Shown here in pieces: positions 57,427-64,000 of a stretch of DNA of 64,000 bases (the stretch's first letter is position 1; each line of letters starts with the position of its first letter). The translations under genes were made by a program, and so were the position numbers. The DNA is taken from the NCBI GenBank assembly GCA_947175875.1, contig CAMWON010000004.1, positions 86,674-150,673 on the forward strand, written 5' to 3'. A model generated the notes under the pieces. The model was not told where the DNA came from and made no database searches. It was given only the letters and a program-made list of their open reading frames with translations. This DNA comes from an uncultured Alphaproteobacteria bacterium. GTDB lineage: Bacteria > Pseudomonadota > Alphaproteobacteria > Rs-D84.

Positions 57427-57661
57427 TTATTCAATCTCCTGTTTTTCGCAATGAAAAAACCACCCAAAGTTGAGTGGTCAGGAGGTTGACTACAATCTTA
57501 CGAATTGTGTGCTTATTCAATATATTCACAGCCCTCCTGACCGGGTCAGGAGTTTATTTTTCGTCCAAATAGTAAAAACGGCGCCAAACAGCGCGCCATA
57601 GGTACATATTCCGACGCGTAAGCAGAGGTAGTCACACCTCACAAACGGAACACCCGCTTGC
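57427..57661 (-). ncRNA. Leader RNA D: structured attenuator-like 5' UTR (class of four)
   Basis: Minus-strand leader. P1 pairs plus-strand 57642-57648 with 57654-57660; in the RNA this reads CAAGCGG, loop GTGTT, CCGTTTG, with a G-U pair where leader C has G-C. P2 is GAGGT/ACCTC. P3 pairs plus-strand 57562-57566 with 57612-57616 and encloses GGCGC/GCGCC. Segment 1 is at 57546-57552, segment 2 (GGTCAGGAGG in the RNA) at 57533-57542, segment 3 (CCTCCTGACC) at 57476-57485, and the terminator at 57454-57477. The gene's own CAGGAG could pair with segment 3. Confidence 0.8.
57454..57477 (-). terminator. Attenuator terminator of leader D
   Basis: In RNA sense CCACTCA / TGGGTGG plus six U, 27 nt before ATG 57426. 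Confidence 0.84.
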
Positions 57662-57667
57662 ATAAAA

Positions 57668-57696
57668 ATTATATAGCGCGGCACATTATATTTCAA
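57668..57696 (-). promoter_or_regulatory. Promoter of leader RNA D
   Basis: Minus-strand TTGAAA (57691-57696), 17-nt spacer, TATAAT (57668-57673); predicted start at about 57661, at the P1 base. Confidence 0.72.
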
Positions 57697-57722
57697 TATA
57701 AAAAATCCCAGCGCAATGGCCG
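57695..57722 (-). terminator. Intrinsic terminator of rpoD
   Basis: Minus-strand TCCC/GGGA stem with an inner GC pair and TTTTTTAT exit, a few nt after the rpoD stop; overlaps the -35 box of leader D. Confidence 0.7.
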
Positions 57723-57729
57723 GGACATG

Positions 57730-59811
57730 TTAATCTTCCAAGAAGCTGCGCAATTTTCTGGCGCGCGTCGGGTGCTTTAACTTGTTAAGCGCCTTTTGCT
57801 CTATCTGGCGGATACGCTCACGCGTAACGCCGATGTATTCGCCAACCTCTTCCAGTGTGCTGGTTTTGTTGGTGCTCATACCGAAACGCTGGCGCAGAAC
57901 GGTTTCCTCTTTCGGGTCCAGCTCCGACAAAATCTGTGTAACGATTTTGCGCAGGTTTTTCTGGGCCGCCGATGTAAACGGATTCTTGGCCGTTTCGTCC
58001 GCGATGATTTCGATACGGCTGCTGTCGTCTTCGGTGCCGACGGGCGCCTCCAACGAAATCGGCTTTAAGTTGACCTTCATCGCCTTGTGTATCTTGTCCA
58101 CCGGCAGATAGATAATCTTTGACAATTCTTCGGCGGTCGGATTGCGGCCGTATTTATGCATAAACTGGCGCGAGGCACGCTGAATCTTGTGTATGTTGTC
58201 AATCATGTGCACCGGGATGCGAATTGTACGAGCCTGGTCGGCGATACTGCGCGATATACCCTGCTGAATCCAGTTTGTCGCATATGTCGAGAATTTGTTA
58301 CCCAGGCGATAGTCGAACTTGTCAACCGCCTTCATCAATCCGATGTTTCCGTCCTGAACCAGGTCCGAGAAATCAAGGCCCAGACCGCGGTTGCTGGATT
58401 TTTTTGCGAATTTGATAACCAGACGCAGGTTGGCCTCTATCATTTCGCGCTTTGCGCGGGCGGCCTCGGTCTGGCCGCGACGGACCAGTTCCACAACTTT
58501 TTTGTATTCCGCGGTCGGCTGGCCGGTCTCGTTGGCGATTGCCGTGATGTCGTCCTGAATCTTTAAGATATCCTTTTCGTGCTTTTTGGCAAAGTTCGCC
58601 CAGACGGCATTCTTTGATTTCGCCAGCTTTTTTACCCAGTTGCGGTTCAATTCATTGCCCGCATATTCGGCCAGGAAGTCTTCGCGCTTAATCTTGTTTG
58701 CCAGCGCCAGACGCAACAGCTTGCCCTCAAGCCCCATCAACAGCTGGTCGCGCTGGGTCAGGCGTTCCAGAATTTCGGCGTTACGGTCGTCGTTTAAGCG
58801 AATCTTGCTGACATGTTCGAACAGTTCCAGACGCATTTTGGCGTATTTCTTTTCCAGCGCCTCGTCCGGTGTATTGGATGTCAACAGATTTTCCAGACGT
58901 TTCGCCTGCAATTTCTGCATGCTGTTGAATATCTTTTTAATCTTGGCGAACAGTTCCGTCACCATCGGCATCAGCGCCTCTTCCATAACGGGAATCGGAA
59001 CACCAGACGTGCCGCGCGGAGTTTCTTCTTTCTTTATTCCGTCTTCCTCGTCGGCATCTTCGTCCTCATCGTCTTCGTCCGATGCGGTGGATTCCTCCAA
59101 GTCATCCAGCTCGTCGTCGTCCAGCTCGTCCACATGCTCGACACCTTTGGATTTCAGCGCCTCTGACAATGCGGCCAGTGATTTCTGCTCGGCGTCGCTG
59201 GAATACATAACCTCAAGATTCACGATATAGCGCAGGCGAATATCCTCGTTTAACAGCTGCTGATACCAATCCAGCATCGCCTGAATTGTCATCGGGCTTT
59301 CGCACAGCCCATATACCATCAGGCGCGATGCGGCCTCTATACGCTGGGCGATTGCAACCTCGCCCGCGGCCGTCAACAACTGAACCGTGCCGATTTGTTT
59401 TAAATATGATTGTACGGAGTCCTGGACGCCCAAAACCAGACTGCCGGTCTGGCTGCGTTCCAGCTGTTTGGCAAAATGCTCATAATCGTCGTCGTTGACA
59501 TCAACCTGTTCGGCGTCCGCGTTTAACAGATTGCGCGTTTTATCGCGCGGCTCGTCCGAGTCGTCGTCATAATATTTTCCCATGTCCTGCGGGAAATTAT
59601 CCGACTCCAGGATTTCCAATCCCAAATCCTGCTGAAAGAAATCCAGGACTTCGTCCTGTTCTTCGACCGGAATTTCGTCGGCCTCGGTTGCGGCGTCAAA
59701 GTCCATCTGGGACATATAGCCAACCTCGGCGGCACTTGTCGCAAGTTTTTGTAAATTTTCCGGCAGAGACTCTATCAACAATCTTGTTGCGTCGTCCAGT
59801 TTTTTTGCCAT
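57730..59811 (-). CDS. rpoD: Primary sigma factor RpoD (sigma70)
   Basis: Housekeeping sigma factor (693 aa) directing RNA polymerase to -35/-10 promoters like those listed here. ATG 59811 follows CAGGGGTTTGTTC. Region 1.1 is at the N-terminus (about 1-90); region 1.2 has [15 protein letters not shown]; a long acidic non-conserved region lies around residues 235-265 (many Asp/Glu). Regions 2.1-2.4 carry [38 protein letters not shown] and [20 protein letters not shown]. Region 3 and region 4.2 ([20 protein letters not shown]) complete it. Alphaproteobacterial layout. No dnaG next to it. Confidence 0.98.
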   Translation of the reverse strand: MAKKLDDATRLLIESLPENLQKLATSAAEVGYMSQMDFDAATEADEIPVEEQDEVLDFFQQDLGLEILESDNFPQDMGKYYDDDSDEPRDKTRNLLNADAEQVDVNDDDYEHFAKQLERSQTGSLVLGVQDSVQSYLKQIGTVQLLTAAGEVAIAQRIEAASRLMVYGLCESPMTIQAMLDWYQQLLNEDIRLRYIVNLEVMYSSDAEQKSLAALSEALKSKGVEHVDELDDDELDDLEESTASDEDDEDEDADEEDGIKKEETPRGTSGVPIPVMEEALMPMVTELFAKIKKIFNSMQKLQAKRLENLLTSNTPDEALEKKYAKMRLELFEHVSKIRLNDDRNAEILERLTQRDQLLMGLEGKLLRLALANKIKREDFLAEYAGNELNRNWVKKLAKSKNAVWANFAKKHEKDILKIQDDITAIANETGQPTAEYKKVVELVRRGQTEAARAKREMIEANLRLVIKFAKKSSNRGLGLDFSDLVQDGNIGLMKAVDKFDYRLGNKFSTYATNWIQQGISRSIADQARTIRIPVHMIDNIHKIQRASRQFMHKYGRNPTAEELSKIIYLPVDKIHKAMKVNLKPISLEAPVGTEDDSSRIEIIADETAKNPFTSAAQKNLRKIVTQILSELDPKEETVLRQRFGMSTNKTSTLEEVGEYIGVTRERIRQIEQKALNKLKHPTRARKLRSFLED

Positions 59812-59845
59812 GAACAAACCCCTGAATTTCTAAGGTTATAAAGAA

Positions 59846-60364
59846 TTATTTTTTCGCCTTGGCCACAGCCTCGTGCAGGGCGGATTCGGACACCAGACCC
59901 AATACTATCGGGCTTTGAATCTGAATCAAAGAATAGGATTTGTGCGTCTTGTTTCGTACGGACGCAACCGTCGGATTCGTGCTGCGCATCAGGCGTGCAA
60001 TCTGACCGTCAGACAGCTCTGGATAATTTTTTACAATCCACAAAATGCCACCCAGACGGTTCTGGCGATGCAGTTTCGGCGTATAACCGACGCCCTTTTT
60101 ATTCTGGGCTTTTTGTGCAACCACGATTTCGTCGCGCAGTGTTAAACGCGCATTCGGGTCCGCTTCGCACTTTTCAATGTCTTCGCGTGTGACCTGGCCG
60201 TTCAAAATCGGATTCAGACCCTGGACCTTGCATGTTTCGGCGTCGGCTATGTTCTTAACCTCCAACTCATGCATGCCGCAGAAGTCTGCAATCTGTTCAA
60301 ACGTCAGGGCTGTATTTTCAATCAACCAAAGCGCGGTGGATTTAGGCATATATGGATAATTCAT
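59846..60364 (-). CDS. trcR: TrcR-like cell-cycle regulator (DUF1013)
   Basis: Alphaproteobacteria-specific DNA-binding protein (172 aa). ATG 60364 follows AAGAGGAATATCC. The family opening is complete: MNYPYMPKSTALWLIENTA, then FEQIADFCGMHELEV and NGQVTREDIEKCEADPNARL. The second half has the helix-turn-helix-like LSDGQIARLMRSTNPTVASV. Members are annotated as cell cycle transcriptional regulator TrcR. Its presence is one of the best lineage markers in the window. It sits 34 nt upstream of rpoD on the same strand and just downstream of cysS. Confidence 0.9.
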   Translation of the reverse strand: MNYPYMPKSTALWLIENTALTFEQIADFCGMHELEVKNIADAETCKVQGLNPILNGQVTREDIEKCEADPNARLTLRDEIVVAQKAQNKKGVGYTPKLHRQNRLGGILWIVKNYPELSDGQIARLMRSTNPTVASVRNKTHKSYSLIQIQSPIVLGLVSESALHEAVAKAKK

Positions 60365-60425
60365 GGATATTCCTCTTATTGCTGGGGGCAATATAGCGTA
60401 AAACGGCCCTGATTTCAAGAATAAA

Positions 60426-61853
60426 TTATGCCTTTTTGACGATTTTTGCCCCGTCTTTGGTATCAACCACACTCCAACCGGCCGCGTCTATCTGTGCACG
60501 CAGTTCGTCGGCGCGCGCCCAATCGCGGGCGGCCTTGGCCTCGGCGCGGGCGTTTGCCAGCGCCAAAATATCGGCCGGCACTTCCGCGGTTTCAAGCGCC
60601 TGCAATTTTTGCGCGGCAGGAATTAAGCGCAGGCCCAACAGGCGGTCGATGAATTCAACCAAAGCGTATTTGGTATCCGCATCAACAGACGGGCTTTTTA
60701 ACAGTTCCTGAACGGCGACCAAGGCCTCGGCCGTTTTTAAATTATCCGACACCGCCCCCAATATTTTATCATGCCATTCGTCAAATACGGCGGAATCAGT
60801 GGCACCGGATGTTTTTGCATCCATTATGTCCGCAACGCGACGGACCAGATTTTTATATCCGTTTGCGGCGGCGTCCAGCCCATCCCACGAGAACGCCAGC
60901 TGGGACTGGTAATGCCCCATCAGCAACATATAGCGATATGCCATCGGGTCGTATCCGCGATTTTTCAACACCGACAGGGTTAAAAATTCTCCACTGGATT
61001 TGGACATTTTTTCGCCGCTTTTATCCACCAAAAATTCCGAGTGCACCCAGTATTTTACCCACGGAGCACCGGTAATCGGTTCGCTTTGCGCGATTTCATT
61101 TGCATGATGCACACGCGACAGGTCAACGCCGCCGGTATGAATGTCAAAATGCGCCCCCAGCAACGCCATCGACATTGCACTGCATTCTATGTGCCAGCCC
61201 GGGAACCCGACGCCCCAGGGGCTTGCCCATTCCATTTGGCGCTTTTTATCCGTGGGCGAAAATTTCCACAATGCAAAGTCGGTCGGATTGCGTTTTGCAT
61301 CATTAAACTCAACACGGGCGCCCGCCCGGTTTCCGCCCAGCGCCCCGCCGGTCAGTGCGCCGTATGCCGCAAATTTGGAAGTATCGTAATAAATGCCGTC
61401 GCCCGGAATTTCATATGTATATCCCAAATCAACAAGTTTCTGCACCAGGTCAATCTGCTGCTGTATATATTCGGTTGCACGCGGGCGTGCAGACGGTTCC
61501 AGCAAATTCAAATCGGCACTGTCGCGCAGAAATTCATCCGTATAAAATTTTGCAACATCCCAGACAGACTTGTTTTCACGGGCGGCGCCCTTTTCCATTT
61601 TGTCTTCGCCGGAATCGTCATCGTCACTGGTTAAATGGCCCACGTCCGTTATGTTCATAACGTTGAATACATCATACCCGTTTTCCAGAAACATACGCTT
61701 TAATAAATCGGCCAAAACAAAACTGCGCAGATTTCCAATATGCGTGTAATGATACACCGTCGGACCGCACGAATAAAAGCCCACATGCCCCGGCGTCAAG
61801 GGTTGAAAGTCTTCCATTTTTCGCGACATTGTATTGAAAAGTCTGATATTCAT
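60426..61853 (-). CDS. cysS: Cysteinyl-tRNA synthetase
   Basis: Class I synthetase (475 aa, normal length) charging tRNA-Cys; relevant to the Cys-rich proteome here. Visible motifs: zinc ligand Cys29 in YSCGPTVYHYTHIGNLR with the HIGN signature at 38-41; the second zinc segment HIECSAM and HHANEIAQSE; and EKMSKSSGEF (KMSKS) near residue 270. The C-terminal DALR-like anticodon domain and a tail with DWARADELRAQIDAAG complete it. ATG 61853 follows AAAGGACGCATA. It is the first gene of the cysS-trcR-rpoD minus run. Confidence 0.97.
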   Translation of the reverse strand: MNIRLFNTMSRKMEDFQPLTPGHVGFYSCGPTVYHYTHIGNLRSFVLADLLKRMFLENGYDVFNVMNITDVGHLTSDDDDSGEDKMEKGAARENKSVWDVAKFYTDEFLRDSADLNLLEPSARPRATEYIQQQIDLVQKLVDLGYTYEIPGDGIYYDTSKFAAYGALTGGALGGNRAGARVEFNDAKRNPTDFALWKFSPTDKKRQMEWASPWGVGFPGWHIECSAMSMALLGAHFDIHTGGVDLSRVHHANEIAQSEPITGAPWVKYWVHSEFLVDKSGEKMSKSSGEFLTLSVLKNRGYDPMAYRYMLLMGHYQSQLAFSWDGLDAAANGYKNLVRRVADIMDAKTSGATDSAVFDEWHDKILGAVSDNLKTAEALVAVQELLKSPSVDADTKYALVEFIDRLLGLRLIPAAQKLQALETAEVPADILALANARAEAKAARDWARADELRAQIDAAGWSVVDTKDGAKIVKKA

Positions 61854-61954
61854 TATGCGTCCTTTTATGTGTGTTCGGAGATATATTTGATACGAATTTT
61901 ACAGCAAACCGGCCGGCCTGCCCAAGCTTTTTAACAACAACAGAAAAAATCAGT

Positions 61955-61985
61955 ATAAATTAAAGCCATACAAAAAGTATGGCTT
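61955..61985 (-). terminator. Terminator after the glycosyltransferase gene
   Basis: Minus-strand AAGCCATAC/GTATGGCTT (plus-strand 61963-61971 and 61977-61985) followed by TTAATTTA; a moderate terminator. The rest of 61854-62011 holds only the cysS promoter region. Confidence 0.6.
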
Positions 61986-62011
61986 ATTTGGTGTAGCAAG
62001 TCAATCGTTAT

Positions 62012-63112
62012 TCACTGCGTCGTCAGGCGCCGATACACCTTTAGCGTATCCGCCAGCATACGGCTACGCTGATATCGCATACGAAAACGCGCATATCCCG
62101 CAACCGACATTTTTACACGCAGTGACTTGTTCTCTATCAGGCGCAGCATGGCTGCCGCGTATTCCGACGGATTTATCGTATGTTCCGGCCCCATGTCCAC
62201 AAACAGCGCCGCATCGCCAAACATTTCAACCATTGCGCTTTCGTTCGTGGATACCACGGGCAAATTGTACGCCATGGCCTCGATGCCGGCAAAAGAACAC
62301 GCCTCTGTTCGCGATGCGAACAGTGCCGCGTCTGCGCGCTCATAACACTCGCGTATTTTCGCCGCATCGGCCACCAGCCCCAGCCGTACAATCGGCAGGT
62401 CTTTCAATTCGTCGAACAGCGCCTCATCCTCGCGCGCATGACCACCCAGGACAACCACCTCTATTTTATGCTTTTTGGCCACCATTCTTATCGCCGGGAT
62501 GATTTTCGCAAAGCCCTTATGCGGCGACCAGCCGTTTGCAAAAATAAATCTGAATACGCCGTCTTTGGGTTTCTTTGATTTTATTTCCGGCTTTTCCACG
62601 CCGTTATAAATAACGCTCCACGGCCGGCGACAACGCCAATAATCCATATACTTGCGCCCGTTGTCCCCGACCAGTATTATTTCGTCCATGTTAAAATAAG
62701 GGTCGGCCGGCACAAAGCCCGGCGCAGTGTTCATGTGCGGCTGGCAATGCAGCACTCCAATCGTTTTACAGTAAATGCGGCTTTTTATCATGTACGCCAG
62801 GCCTTCGCACTGCAGACAGTTGCTTTTTACAATAAGGTTCGGCATTGCCGACAGGCGCGGCGCTACATATGCGAACACCGCCTCATACATAGCCCAGAAA
62901 GGATATGTCATCGGGTGATATATCTGCAGCTCGCCATCAGTGTCTACTATGCGAATTTCCTTATATTCCGGCGCGCGATAAAAGACAATGTTGTATGTCG
63001 ATATGTGCGACGGCATGCCAGCGCGCAAAACATTAAAGTATGTGGCGATACCACTTTGATAGCGCGCATCACGTGCATCAATCTCAACAATGTTAATCGA
63101 TTGCTGTTTCAT
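62012..63112 (-). CDS. Family 4 glycosyltransferase
   Basis: GT-B fold glycosyltransferase of 366 aa. The N-terminal acceptor domain begins INIVEIDARDARYQSGIATY. The C-terminal nucleotide-sugar domain (Glycos_transf_1) has IFANGWSPHKGFAKIIPAIR, VVLGGHAREDEALF and the E-x7-E motif SRTEACSFAGIEAMAYNLPV followed by STNESAMVEMFGDAALFV. No membrane segment, so it probably acts at the cytoplasmic face of the membrane on a lipid- or protein-linked acceptor. It lies 14 nt downstream of a Cys/Thr-rich exported-protein gene in one operon. O-glycosylation of that Thr/Ser-rich protein family is an attractive but unproven idea. Confidence 0.9.
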   Translation of the reverse strand: MKQQSINIVEIDARDARYQSGIATYFNVLRAGMPSHISTYNIVFYRAPEYKEIRIVDTDGELQIYHPMTYPFWAMYEAVFAYVAPRLSAMPNLIVKSNCLQCEGLAYMIKSRIYCKTIGVLHCQPHMNTAPGFVPADPYFNMDEIILVGDNGRKYMDYWRCRRPWSVIYNGVEKPEIKSKKPKDGVFRFIFANGWSPHKGFAKIIPAIRMVAKKHKIEVVVLGGHAREDEALFDELKDLPIVRLGLVADAAKIRECYERADAALFASRTEACSFAGIEAMAYNLPVVSTNESAMVEMFGDAALFVDMGPEHTINPSEYAAAMLRLIENKSLRVKMSVAGYARFRMRYQRSRMLADTLKVYRRLTTQ

Positions 63113-63126
63113 GGCCGGCCCCCACC

Positions 63127-63930
63127 TCAGTTTTTATATGGACAGCCGGATTCCAAACTGTATGTACCCGCATCGTCCGCATATATTGTTTTTGGAGGAT
63201 ATGCCACACACGAAGTTATACCAACACCCGTTGGTGCGGCCCACCAATAACCAGAGATTGAATTGGAATCCGTACCATGCACGTATGTGACACTGCCCGC
63301 TGTTTTGGCATCAAATTCTCTCATGCCCGGACATGGTGCACAACAGCCGCTAAAATTGCCTGTGTAGCTGGTGGCGGTCGTTCCATTGCATGCATTTCCG
63401 GTATTAGCCCGATACCAGCCCGTGTCGCATCCGACAAAACTATACGACTGGGCGGTATATTCCCCGTCCCAGGTTGCCCCAGTGGCCGCGACGCCATAAC
63501 GGGTAAAAAATCCGCTGTTCTGACAATACATGCCCGTGCCATTACATCTGGCATGACCGTTACAATTAGGAATATAATACCCGCCACCCGTCAAACACTT
63601 GTACTGCTGACAGCGCATACTGTCTTCTCCGTGCGATATTATATCTGCGCCACTCCCAGTTCCAGCGCCCGTTGCACTGCCGGTACTATATACATCATTA
63701 CATACATCGGTGTTGAAATCGCATGTTACAGCGGTACCATTGTCGCCTGTTCGACACCCATAGTATGCAGTGGCGAAATAACCGCTATATGACTGAAAAG
63801 TGACAGTACCAGTATATTTAGAATGGTTATATACGCCAGAAACATTTGTTGTGGCGGCAAAGACCTGTTGAGCAAAACCTGTGATACATGCAACACATGC
63901 CCCCAGCATTCTGATAATTGTACGGTTCAT
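63127..63930 (-). CDS. Exported Cys/Gly/Thr-rich protein (267 aa), operon with the glycosyltransferase
   Basis: ATG 63930 has a strong ribosome site (AAAGGAGGCT). Signal peptide NRTIIRMLGACVACITGFAQQVFA. The mature part is rich in Cys, Gly, Thr and Tyr (CRTGDNGTAVTCDFNTDVCN, MRCQQYKCLTGGGYYIPNC, CNGTGMYCQ, GCDTGWYRANTGNACNG, GCCAPCPGM). It ends in a divergent version of the CYIP-type tail: ITSCVAYPPKTIYADDAGTY, then ESGCPYKN. It is thus a distant member of the same surface-protein family. Its upstream region runs into the right edge of the window, where an inverted repeat is visible. Confidence 0.78.
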   Translation of the reverse strand: MNRTIIRMLGACVACITGFAQQVFAATTNVSGVYNHSKYTGTVTFQSYSGYFATAYYGCRTGDNGTAVTCDFNTDVCNDVYSTGSATGAGTGSGADIISHGEDSMRCQQYKCLTGGGYYIPNCNGHARCNGTGMYCQNSGFFTRYGVAATGATWDGEYTAQSYSFVGCDTGWYRANTGNACNGTTATSYTGNFSGCCAPCPGMREFDAKTAGSVTYVHGTDSNSISGYWWAAPTGVGITSCVAYPPKTIYADDAGTYSLESGCPYKN

Positions 63931-63961
63931 AGCCTCCTTTCCCCCTTTTATATTTTGCACT

Positions 63962-64000
63962 AAAACGCTTTTATATGCGCGCCATATAAACCACCGTTTT
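63962..64000. repeat. Inverted repeat at the right edge
   Basis: AAAACG (63962-63967) with CGTTTT (63995-64000), and TTTATATG (63970-63977) with CATATAAA (63983-63990), loop CGCGC. It lies 32 nt upstream of the exported-protein ATG at 63930 and could be part of a leader or an upstream terminator; the rest is outside the window. Confidence 0.55.

Noticed and set aside
1..64000. Mobile elements, prophage, integrase or attachment sites.
   Set aside because: No transposase, integrase, terminase, portal or resolvase motif was found in any frame, and no flanking direct repeats next to tRNA-Gly were noticed.

Overview
The window reads as a chromosomal stretch of an alphaproteobacterium. Lineage markers are the TrcR/DUF1013 regulator, a DUF2155 protein, an AddA-type rather than RecB-type helicase, an A-type RNase P RNA and a sigma32-like dnaK promoter. 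The many exported Cys/Thr/Gly-rich proteins, the Listeria-Bacteroides repeats and a gut-type LamG-like domain suggest a host- or gut-associated uncultured group. That placement is inference. No insertion sequence, prophage, CRISPR array or rRNA operon was seen.

Layout: 1-3126 (minus) is an operon of an exported protein, an OmpR-type regulator, its histidine kinase and argS (cut by the left edge). 3265-7001 (plus) holds a hydrolase-like pseudoenzyme, ruvB, ybgC and tolQRA, followed by rnpB (minus). 7570-13260 is a 1896-residue Cys-rich surface protein. Then come secA, dnaE, rsmH, a CPVC membrane protein with a helical partner, and two large exported Cys-rich proteins (21930-25539). Next are a divergent XRE regulator and gpmI, a LamG-like exported protein, tadA, rsmD, rplY and dnaK. 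33442-37260 carries a Cys-rich exported protein, a phosphofructokinase and a LysM membrane protein. 37286-39959 has tRNA-Gly(CCC) and the rpsP-rimM-trmD-rplS operon. 40004-41474 is an AbiEii-like nucleotidyltransferase with a phosphoesterase. 41568-45874 runs DUF2155, DUF1460, tsaD, a papain-like candidate and xseA. 46191-53628 holds small Cys-rich genes, recN, a split addA and a coiled-coil membrane protein. 53912-57426 has more Cys-rich genes, a beta-barrel protein and a guanylate-kinase-like protein. 57730-63930 holds rpoD, trcR, cysS, a glycosyltransferase and another Cys-rich exported protein.

The main observation is a set of structured 5' leader RNAs (about 235-275 nt). Each starts just after a TATAAT- or TATACT-type promoter and ends in an intrinsic terminator 20-35 nt upstream of an exported Cys-rich protein gene: 27674-27909 (+), 34045-34287 (-), 53672-53911 (+), 57427-57661 (-), and a divergent one at 45917-46190 (+). 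In the first four, three sequence segments can form either a 5' hairpin that leaves the terminator intact, or an antiterminator helix that takes the first bases of the terminator stem. Both alternatives show compensatory changes between copies. This is the architecture of a transcription-attenuating riboswitch or attenuator controlling a surface-protein regulon. I do not recognise it as a known class.

The targets share a C-terminal module (CYIP...SDSTGS...YTGxCYY) that occurs in five proteins. It is either fused to a Cys-rich N-terminal region or encoded as the second gene of a two-gene cassette. The rest of the window is mostly housekeeping: translation, secretion, replication, repair, glycolysis and envelope maintenance.
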